Source: Acidobacteriota bacterium
GTDB lineage: Bacteria > Acidobacteriota > Blastocatellia > RBC074
NCBI GenBank assembly: GCA_017991275.1
Contig: JAGNMH010000240.1
Coordinates: 1 to 7,710, forward strand
DNA length: 7,710 nucleotides
Direction of reading: 5' to 3'
Made by a program: the position numbers and the translations under genes. Below, piece after piece: positions 1 through 4,566 of this stretch. The notes under the pieces were generated by a model that was not told the DNA's origin, did not search any database, and was given only the letters and a program-made list of their open reading frames with translations. Position 1 is the first letter of the stretch. Every line of letters begins with the position of its first letter.

Positions 1-617
1 GTGTTAAGGCAATCGCCGAGCGCATCGGCATTGTTGGCTAAAATCCAGGCGTCGTTGATTTGCGCCGAAAACAATTCCTTGTCCGGGCTGGTGGTGGAGC
101 GATGAACAGTGACTGGTGTGCCGAATTGTTCAGAGGTTTGTTTGGTGGTTTGTCCCAGCAAACTGGCGGCCAGTTGCGGCAGCCGTTTTTCGATCACGGC
201 TCGCAGAGCTTTTTCGTTCCCCGCCGAAACAACCACCAGCGCAAACCGAGGTTTGATCGCTTCGCTGCGAGCTTCCAGGCCGGTGATAACAACTGCGATT
301 TGCGCCTGAGAGAAAACCGCCGCGTCGTTGCTTCCGGTCAAACCCGCCAGCCAACTGAATTTTCCGGCTTCAGCCAGATAACCCAGCTTGTCTGAAATTC
401 CATAAACCGGCGCAAGCTTTTGCCAGCTTCGCGTCGAAGTCAGGTCGGCAATCAGCTTGGGCAGATTGTTGATTTCCAGAAAACCCAGCGCCGATTCAGG
501 AACATAAGTGGCGATTTCAACCGGTTCAGGTCGGCGAAAATAAAGCCATCCGCCCGTCGCCAGCAGTACAACCGTCAGAAACGCCAAACTGATTTTTGTT
601 CGTATGTATTTGCCCAT
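1..617 (-). CDS. Membrane-anchored or exported protein of unknown function (3' end outside window)
   Basis: The reading frame is open from an ATG at 617 to the window edge, giving 205 residues without a stop. An in-frame TAA lies a few codons upstream of the ATG with no other start between, so this start is well defined, although no Shine-Dalgarno sequence is visible. The N-terminus (MGKYIRTKISLAF, then a hydrophobic run to about residue 26) is basic followed by one membrane segment. It is a signal anchor or uncleaved signal peptide, so the rest should lie outside the cytoplasm. The segment beginning VPESALGFLEINNLPKL, with LTSTRSW shortly after, resembles the start of DUF3352-like proteins seen in Acidobacteria and Cyanobacteria. 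That resemblance is from memory, not a search. No catalytic motif is visible. It lies 113 bases downstream of the exported amidohydrolase on the same strand. The function is unknown. Confidence 0.8.
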   Translation of the reverse strand, partial: MGKYIRTKISLAFLTVVLLATGGWLYFRRPEPVEIATYVPESALGFLEINNLPKLIADLTSTRSWQKLAPVYGISDKLGYLAEAGKFSWLAGLTGSNDAAVFSQAQIAVVITGLEARSEAIKPRFALVVVSAGNEKALRAVIEKRLPQLAASLLGQTTKQTSEQFGTPVTVHRSTTSPDKELFSAQINDAWILANNADALGDCLN

Positions 618-730
618 GATTGTTGATTGGCCGGGATATTAACCGGCAAATGCGCCGCAGCCAAAATGAGGCTTTAACATCCGGCATTGCCGCCTTTCAT
701 GGTTTGGCCATACATTTGATAAAACAACGC

Positions 731-2197
731 TTATTTGTCGCGGTAATTCAGCGGGGGTTTTTGATTGGCAGGAATGCGCGATCGGTATTCGTAACCGGCT
801 TTGCGTTTGTTGAAATCGGCCTTGGCCGCTTCGACCAGTTTCGGGTCGTTGAGCAGATCAATCGCCGTCAGTGTCAGAGTCTTCGCCGCGACGGTCAGAC
901 CTTTGCGGCCAATGTTGCTGCCGGAGCAGGCCGTTGCTTGCCAACTGTGAGCAGGAGTTCCGGGAACGTAGGTGGCGGCTCGAAATTCGCTGGTCGGAAC
1001 GACCCAGCTTACGTCTGAAACATCAGTTGAACCCAGCCCCATGCCGTTATCAAGTTGCTGAACCTGTTCCTGACTGCCCAGCGACAATGAGCCTTCCAGT
1101 GAAAATGTCTGGCGCAGTTTTTCGGCAAAAGCATTTTCTTCCGCCGTGTAATTGACTCCGCCAACCTGGCGCAGATTTTTGTCAATCGCCCTGGCCAAAG
1201 GTTCGTTGGGCAATTCGTTGAACACGCTGCCGACAATTTCCATCTCCATTCTGGTTTCAGTTCCCAGCGCGCCTGCTTCTGCACACTTGACGACGCGCGA
1301 CCAGATGCCGTCCAGGATCGGCATGCTGGGATGGCGGGCGTACATATAAACTTCCGCAAAATCCGGCACGACGTTTGGAGCTTCACCGCCTTTGGTGATG
1401 ATGTAATGCAATCGCGTGGTTTGCGGAACGTGTTCGCGCATCATATCCACTGCGTGAGCCATCAACAGCGCTGCGTCCAGCGAAGACCTTCCTTTTTCCG
1501 GCGATCCTGCCGCGTGAGATGCCGTTCCATAAAACCGAAACTTCGCATTGATGTTGGCCAATGTGCTGCCCAGGCTGGCGCTGTTGGCATCGCCCGGATG
1601 CCAGGCCAATGCGACATCCAGATCGTTGAAAGCCCCGGCGCGGGCCATAAAGACTTTGGCTGCGCCGCCTTCTTCCGCCGGAGTGCCGTAAAACTTGATC
1701 GTGCCGCTGATTTTCTTTTCAGTCAGATAATCTTTCAGTGTGATCGCCGCAAAAGCCGAAGCCGTTCCGAACAAATTATGTCCGCAACCGTGACCCGCTC
1801 CACCGGCGACACGAGGTCGTTTTTCGGCAGTGAACGCGACTTGGGACAAACCGGGCAGCGCATCGTATTCGCCCAGAATTCCTATCACGGGTTTGCCCTG
1901 TCCAAACGTGGCCACAAAAGCCGTTGGGATTTCAGCGACGTTTTCCTGAATTTGGAAACCAGCGGCCCGAAGTTCGGCTTTCAACAACGCGGAACTGTTG
2001 TTTTCCTTGTAACCGACTTCGGCAAATTCCCAAATCCGGCGCGACAAGTCGCCGAAGTAATCGGCTCGGCTGTCCATCTTTTTCAGAATTTCATCGCGTT
2101 CGTCGGCGGAATCGGAATTGTTGGCGATAGCAGCCGGCAAACTGAAAATGCTCAGCAGCGCAGCGGCGCAGAAAAGTAGCAAGCGGCGAGTCAGCAT
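731..2197 (-). CDS. Exported M20D-family amidohydrolase, AbgB-like
   Basis: The 488-residue protein belongs to the M20D metallo-amidohydrolases, which cleave N-acyl or p-aminobenzoyl-glutamate-type amide bonds using two metal ions. Residues 1-25 (MLTRRLLLFCAAALL through AAIA) form a Sec signal peptide with likely cleavage before NNSDS; no lipobox is present. Family landmarks are EYDALPGLSQ (110-119), GHGCGHNLFG (135-144), GTPAEEGG (171-178), AWHPGD (198-203) and GTPAHSW (413-419). By family comparison the metal ligands are C138, H140, E175 or E176, H200 and H417, and all are present. The dimerisation (lid) domain is about 208-330. The frame stays open to an ATG at 2299, but 2197 is preferred because it places a signal peptide at the N-terminus and has GAGAGG nine bases upstream. 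AbgB of E. coli is cytoplasmic and works with AbgA. Here no AbgA or transporter is adjacent and the enzyme is exported, so the substrate is probably a different extracellular or periplasmic amide. The catalytic class is secure; the substrate is not. Confidence 0.92.
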   Translation of the reverse strand: MLTRRLLLFCAAALLSIFSLPAAIANNSDSADERDEILKKMDSRADYFGDLSRRIWEFAEVGYKENNSSALLKAELRAAGFQIQENVAEIPTAFVATFGQGKPVIGILGEYDALPGLSQVAFTAEKRPRVAGGAGHGCGHNLFGTASAFAAITLKDYLTEKKISGTIKFYGTPAEEGGAAKVFMARAGAFNDLDVALAWHPGDANSASLGSTLANINAKFRFYGTASHAAGSPEKGRSSLDAALLMAHAVDMMREHVPQTTRLHYIITKGGEAPNVVPDFAEVYMYARHPSMPILDGIWSRVVKCAEAGALGTETRMEMEIVGSVFNELPNEPLARAIDKNLRQVGGVNYTAEENAFAEKLRQTFSLEGSLSLGSQEQVQQLDNGMGLGSTDVSDVSWVVPTSEFRAATYVPGTPAHSWQATACSGSNIGRKGLTVAAKTLTLTAIDLLNDPKLVEAAKADFNKRKAGYEYRSRIPANQKPPLNYRDK

Positions 2198-2206
2198 AAG
2201 CCATAA

Positions 2207-2212
2207 CCTCTC
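2207..2212 (-). promoter_or_regulatory. Ribosome binding site that fixes the amidohydrolase start
   Basis: On the minus strand GAGAGG stands nine bases before the ATG at 2197. It supports this start over the ATG at 2299, which would add 34 residues in front of an otherwise complete signal peptide. An out-of-frame ATG at 2204 lies between the two and is not used by this frame. Confidence 0.6.
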
Positions 2213-2274
2213 TTTGTTGTGTTGTTGGAATGTTGGTCGAAAGCGCGGCAATTCTAAATCAGCGCAATTAGATT

Positions 2275-2285
2275 GGTACAGTACC
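2275..2285. repeat. 11-base palindrome between pgl and the amidohydrolase
   Basis: GGTAC-A-GTACC is a perfect 5-1-5 inverted repeat in the 119-base gap between the pgl stop and the amidohydrolase start. It is about 80 bases upstream of the latter, where an operator could sit. It is short and could be chance. No convincing -35/-10 pair was found in the gap; a TAGAAT lies nearby on the minus strand but has no matching -35. Confidence 0.3.
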
Positions 2286-2316
2286 GCGGGCGTGAGCAAG
2301 CGTCTGTCCGTGAAGT

Positions 2317-3069
2317 TTATTCGCCGTCAGCATCAAGCGAACTGGCAGCTGCTTCATCCATCATCCAAAGCAATGAACCGCTGGAGGGTTTGATAAGCTG
2401 GCTTGGATATTTTTCAGGCTGATACCGGCCTTCCAGCACTTCTTTCAGTGACGCGGCTTTGTCTTCGCCAGCGACCAGAAAGATGATGTTGCTGGCCAGG
2501 TTGATTGTGTTTGCGGTCAGCGTGATGCGCCAGGCGTCCAGCCTGGGGACGAAGTTGGCGACGGCGATTCGATCTTCAACCTGCAAGGCCGCAGTCGCCG
2601 GAAAAAGTGAAGCCGTGTGGCCGTCGGCTCCCATTCCTAAAAACACCAGATCGAATTGAGGAGCTTCGGAATTTAGAGCTTGCCGCAAAGCCATTGAATA
2701 GTTTTCTGCAGCGCGGTTGTGATCTTCGTCTTCGGCGTGGATACGAATGATATTTTCAGACGGCAAAGGGATTTTACTTAGCAAAGCTTCGGTTGCCATC
2801 CTGAAATTACTGTCAGCGTGGTCGGGAGCGACACAACGTTCGTCTCCCCAAAAAAACTTGATGGCTGGCCAGGGCAGGGAATCAGCAAAGGGTTTTTCAG
2901 CCAGTAGCGACAGCATGGCCTTTGGCGTGGAGCCGCCTGAAAGCACAACTGTGAACTTTCCCGATTCTTGCACAAACTGTTCGGCTAGCCCGGCAAAGCG
3001 TAGCGCGGCCGCCCAAGCCAGTTCCTGTGGGTTAGTGTAAATTTCCATACCGTAATCATGCTCAACCAT
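2317..3069 (-). CDS. pgl: 6-phosphogluconolactonase
   Basis: This cytosolic enzyme hydrolyses 6-phospho-D-glucono-1,5-lactone to 6-phosphogluconate, the second step of the oxidative pentose phosphate pathway. The 250-residue length is normal for the DevB/Pgl family within the NagB/RpiA/CoA-transferase-like fold. Visible landmarks are the phosphate-binding LSGGSTP (43-49), WGDER (74-78), the active-site loop GMGADGHTASLFP (145-157) with presumed catalytic H151, RITLT (181-185), FLVAGEDKA (197-205) and PSQLIKP (222-228). The start at 3069 is supported by TGAGG four bases upstream. A second ATG at 3048 (MEIYTNP) is possible but has no comparable ribosome binding site. Neither glucose-6-phosphate dehydrogenase (zwf) nor 6-phosphogluconate dehydrogenase (gnd), its usual partners, is in the window. 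It is divergent from the response regulator across a 409-base gap. Confidence 0.96.
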   Translation of the reverse strand: MVEHDYGMEIYTNPQELAWAAALRFAGLAEQFVQESGKFTVVLSGGSTPKAMLSLLAEKPFADSLPWPAIKFFWGDERCVAPDHADSNFRMATEALLSKIPLPSENIIRIHAEDEDHNRAAENYSMALRQALNSEAPQFDLVFLGMGADGHTASLFPATAALQVEDRIAVANFVPRLDAWRITLTANTINLASNIIFLVAGEDKAASLKEVLEGRYQPEKYPSQLIKPSSGSLLWMMDEAAASSLDADGE

Positions 3070-3091
3070 TTTTCCTCAAGCCAGCCAAATT

Positions 3092-3119
3092 TTTAGATTT
3101 GCAAAGGCGAGATTAGCAA
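3092..3119 (-). promoter_or_regulatory. Candidate sigma70-type promoter for pgl
   Basis: On the minus strand TTGCTA (3114-3119) and TCTAAA (3092-3097) are separated by 16 bases, giving a predicted start of transcription about 15-20 bases before the pgl ATG. Each hexamer matches consensus at about four positions, so this is a weak call in an AT-rich region where chance matches are common. Confidence 0.25.
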
Positions 3120-3130
3120 ACCTGATTTTA

Positions 3131-3157
3131 TTGTGTGGAAAAATTTTATTCTCACAA
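3131..3157. promoter_or_regulatory. Operator-like inverted repeat upstream of pgl
   Basis: TTGTG (3131-3135) and CACAA (3153-3157) form an inverted repeat with a 17-base spacer. Almost exactly at its centre lies the self-complementary AAAATTTT (3140-3147). The symmetry suits a dimeric transcription factor upstream of pgl or of the divergent regulator gene. No known consensus is matched. Confidence 0.3.
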
Positions 3158-3165
3158 GGCAAAGA

Positions 3166-3191
3166 CACCGATAGGCATTTTGCTATTGGTG
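3166..3191. repeat. Hairpin CACCGATAG / CTATTGGTG
   Basis: Two 9-base arms (3166-3174 and 3183-3191) are inverted complements with a single G-T wobble and an 8-base loop. The right arm, CTATTGGTG, recurs exactly at 3306-3314, and TTGCTATTG from 3180-3188 recurs at 3324-3332. The set could be binding sites for a dimeric regulator, possibly the response regulator encoded just downstream. No terminator-like T-run follows on either strand. Confidence 0.4.
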
Positions 3192-3305
3192 CAAATTTAG
3201 TATCCTTAGTTGCCACCTCGATCAGCGATGCAAATTGTGGGTAGGTTTATCTGACTCTGGCTGAGTTTGTTTGAGCACAGGGGAGGTCGTTGTTTCTCTT
3301 AACCC

Positions 3306-3314
3306 CTATTGGTG
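3306..3314 (+). repeat. Direct repeat CTATTGGTG
   Basis: This is an exact second copy of the 9-base arm at 3183-3191, 123 bases downstream, with a related TTGCTATTG at 3324-3332. Alone it is near the chance level; it matters only together with the inverted copy at 3166-3174. Confidence 0.35.
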
Positions 3315-3365
3315 TCAAAGCCATTGCTATTGAACTGATGCAATTCCAGATGAGGATACCTAATA

Positions 3366-3396
3366 TTGCTTTGTCGTCCCCGATACACACTAAAAT
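3366..3396 (+). promoter_or_regulatory. Possible promoter for the response regulator
   Basis: TTGCTT (3366-3371) and TAAAAT (3391-3396) face the response regulator gene. The 19-base spacer is longer than the usual 17, so the pairing is weak. If used, it would give a leader of about 75 bases. Confidence 0.2.
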
Positions 3397-3478
3397 GGGA
3401 AATACGACTTAGCCGGGATAACAACTACTGGCGGGATTCGATTACAAACAAGTGTGGAAGTCCCTCCTAATCAACTGA

Positions 3479-4126
3479 ATGCCAATGTTTAAAATACTAA
3501 TTGCAGATGATCATGCGGTGGTGCGACGTGGGCTGCGACAGATAATCACCGACGAACAGGATTTTGAAGTTGTGGCTGAGGCCAAAAACGGCCAGGAAGT
3601 TTTAGACCTGCTTAAAGACAATCAATGCGACGTAGTCGTGTTGGACATCACCATGCCTGACAAAAACGGTTTGGCCGTTTTGCAGGAAGCAAAGCTGACA
3701 CAGCCGAAATTGCCAATTCTCATACTCAGCATGCATCCTGAAGATCAATTCGCGCTCCGCGCACTGAAACTTGGCGCTGCCGGATACTTGACAAAAGAAA
3801 GCGCCCCAGAGGAACTAATAGGCGCTTTGCGCAAGGTAATCAGCGGAGGCAAATACATCAGTTCAAGTTTGGCTGAACAATTGGTCTCGGAAATTAGCTC
3901 GGATTCTCCGCGCCCTTCCCCAGAGCGTTTATCCGAGCGCGAGTTTCAAGTGCTAAGGAAAATCGCCCAGGGAAAAACCATAGGCCAGATAGCCGAAGAC
4001 ATGACCTTGAGCGTAAAAACAGTCAGCACTTATAGAACACGTTTACTTGTGAAAATGAAGATGAAAACTAACGCTGAACTGGTGCGTTATGCCGTGCAGC
4101 ATGGTTTAGTGGATTTTGGTGAATGA
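3479..4126 (+). CDS. NarL/FixJ-family response regulator (receiver plus LuxR-type HTH)
   Basis: The 215-residue protein has the classic two-domain plan. The receiver spans about 4-122 with acidic pair D10/D11, phospho-acceptor D56 (in VVLDITMP), switch residue S84 and invariant K106 (YLTKES). A linker of about 25 residues follows. A LuxR/GerE-type DNA-binding domain covers about 150-213, with LSEREFQVL leading in and SVKTVSTYRTRLL as the recognition-helix region. All residues needed for phosphorylation are present, so it should be a phosphorylation-controlled DNA-binding transcription factor in the cytoplasm. No histidine kinase is encoded beside it, so it is an orphan here. ATG codons at 3479 and 3485 are both possible starts. 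Neither has a Shine-Dalgarno sequence; the nearest purine-rich stretch is about 20 bases away. The genes it controls cannot be read from the sequence; autoregulation, or control of the exported protein downstream, is speculation. Confidence 0.95.
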   Translation: MPMFKILIADDHAVVRRGLRQIITDEQDFEVVAEAKNGQEVLDLLKDNQCDVVVLDITMPDKNGLAVLQEAKLTQPKLPILILSMHPEDQFALRALKLGAAGYLTKESAPEELIGALRKVISGGKYISSSLAEQLVSEISSDSPRPSPERLSEREFQVLRKIAQGKTIGQIAEDMTLSVKTVSTYRTRLLVKMKMKTNAELVRYAVQHGLVDFGE

Positions 4127-4200
4127 GCGTTTGTCGCCGTTTACAGACAAGGGGCGGCTGAACATTAAATAGGAATGGTTGTAGTCTGCCGCTTTGAAGA

Positions 4201-4218
4201 AAATTGCCTGGGCAATTT
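4201..4218. terminator. Perfect palindrome, possible weak terminator after the response regulator
   Basis: AAATTGCC-TG-GGCAATTT is a perfect inverted repeat. As RNA it forms a 7-bp stem with a CTGG loop. On the plus strand it is followed by a T-rich but G-interrupted stretch (4219-4250), so it may end transcription 75 bases after the response regulator. It also fits an operator. The lack of an immediate T-run keeps the terminator call weak. Confidence 0.35.
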
Positions 4219-4281
4219 GGTTGCTGCTTTGTTTGTTGGTTTTATTGTTTCGCTCGTATCCTTTCTTTGACTCATTGACGA

Positions 4282-4308
4282 ACCTGTCTCTCCGATAGTT
4301 TCACAGGT
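4282..4308. repeat. Hairpin ACCTGT / ACAGGT
   Basis: The 6-base arms at 4282-4287 and 4303-4308 are perfectly complementary, with a 15-base loop. It lies immediately before the hairpin at 4310-4339, and the pair may form one structured RNA domain. Neither has a T-run, so they are not typical terminators. Confidence 0.35.
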
Positions 4309-4309
4309 C

Positions 4310-4339
4310 GCCGAGTGAAGCCCCGATTTCATTCTCGGC
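4310..4339. repeat. Ten-pair hairpin with a two-base bulge
   Basis: GCCGAG (4310-4315) pairs with CTCGGC (4334-4339). Inside it TGAA (4316-4319) pairs with TTCA (4328-4331), leaving TT bulged and an 8-base loop. This is the most stable-looking structure in the gap. It could belong to a leader or small RNA, but no compensatory-change evidence can be obtained from one sequence. Confidence 0.4.
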
Positions 4340-4351
4340 CAAGCCTTGCTG

Positions 4352-4377
4352 TTGTTCCATATGAACAATATGAACAA
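4352..4377. promoter_or_regulatory. TTGTTC-N5-GAACAA-N3-GAACAA operator-like cluster
   Basis: TTGTTC (4352-4357) and GAACAA (4363-4368) form an inverted repeat with a 5-base spacer, and a second GAACAA follows at 4372-4377. The overlap arises from a 9-base tandem repeat, ATATGAACA twice (4359-4376). Such half-site arrays are typical of regulator binding sites. The orientation is opposite to the Gram-positive LexA box (GAAC-N4-GTTC), so a LexA site is not claimed. Confidence 0.35.
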
Positions 4378-4460
4378 ACGGCACTGGCCACAATCGCCAT
4401 TTCCGGCAAAGTTATTCCGAAACGCAAAAATTGTTTGTTTGAAATCCCGTGCTTTGATCC

Positions 4461-4486
4461 TTAAAGGTAGGCGTTAAAGGTAGGCG
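4461..4486 (+). repeat. 13-base tandem duplication
   Basis: TTAAAGGTAGGCG occurs twice head to tail with no mismatch (4461-4473 and 4474-4486), followed by TTGACGC. It lies about 80 bases before the exported-protein start. It could be a recent slippage duplication or a pair of binding sites. The adjoining TTGACG looks like a -35 element but has no convincing -10 at the right distance. Confidence 0.7.
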
Positions 4487-4554
4487 TTGACGCATTTAAG
4501 TGAGGGGCCTGCTGTGGCCGGGCGCTAGCTGAAAGCGGGATTACGAACTTTTCC

Positions 4555-4561
4555 AAGGAGG
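4555..4561 (+). promoter_or_regulatory. Strong ribosome binding site of the exported protein
   Basis: AAGGAGG is a full Shine-Dalgarno match five bases before the ATG at 4567. It stands out because the other genes here have weak or absent sites, which suggests this protein is made in quantity. Confidence 0.85.
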
Positions 4562-4566
4562 CTTAA

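Larger units (their letters stand above)
3070..3478. other. Divergent control region between pgl and the response regulator
   Basis: This 409-base gap holds no credible gene, tRNA or recognisable riboswitch. It contains the candidate pgl promoter, an operator-like repeat (3131-3157), a hairpin (3166-3191), a second copy of the hairpin's right arm (3306-3314), a weak AGGGG/CCCCT inverted repeat (3279-3307), and a possible promoter facing the response regulator (3366-3396). It is AT-rich next to pgl. Its length is more than two ordinary promoters need, which suggests regulation or a small untranslated RNA. Confidence 0.55.
4127..4566. other. Repeat-rich gap upstream of the exported protein
   Basis: This 440-base stretch has no supported gene. 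A 70-codon open frame on the minus strand (4165-4377) has no ribosome binding site and an unconvincing composition. The gap holds an 18-base perfect palindrome (4201-4218), two consecutive hairpins (4282-4308 and 4310-4339), a GAACAA/TTGTTC operator-like cluster (4352-4377), a 13-base tandem duplication (4461-4486), and a strong ribosome binding site just before 4567. It could be a long structured leader, a small RNA gene or an ordinary regulatory region. No known riboswitch class was recognised. Confidence 0.6.

Noticed and set aside
630..692. Short inverted repeats in the gap between the amidohydrolase and the left-edge gene: GCCGG/CCGGC at 630-647 and CGGCA-T-TGCCG at 682-692.
   Set aside because: The stems are only five pairs with no T-run on the transcribed strand, so neither a terminator nor an operator can be supported in this 113-base gap.
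620..1018. A 132-codon plus-strand open frame.
   Set aside because: It is mostly antisense to the C-terminal part of the amidohydrolase, with no ribosome binding site and no family likeness.
1331..2179. A 282-codon open frame on the plus strand.
   Set aside because: It lies entirely antisense to the amidohydrolase, whose catalytic motifs are all intact. Its protein is Arg/Ser/Phe-rich with no recognisable motif, as expected for a shadow frame.
2198..2299. N-terminal extension of the amidohydrolase to an ATG at 2299.
   Set aside because: It would put 34 residues in front of a complete signal peptide and lacks the ribosome binding site seen before the ATG at 2197.
4131..4150. TTGTC/GACAA inverted repeat just after the response regulator as its terminator.
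   Set aside because: The stem is only five pairs and is followed by a G-rich stretch instead of T residues.
4352..4368. LexA/SOS box.
   Set aside because: The half-sites are TTGTTC then GAACAA, the reverse order and different spacing from the GAAC-N4-GTTC consensus.
4165..4377. A 70-codon minus-strand open frame in the gap before the exported protein.
   Set aside because: It has no ribosome binding site, low-complexity polar composition and no motif. The region is better explained as regulatory or structural.
4487..4515. TTGACG as the -35 box of a promoter for the exported protein.
   Set aside because: The position 17 bases downstream reads TGCTGT, a poor -10. Without a better -10 the promoter cannot be supported.
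4535..4542. GCGGGATT shared with 3431-3438 upstream of the response regulator, as a common regulatory box.
   Set aside because: An 8-base match between two gaps of about 400 bases is expected by chance.
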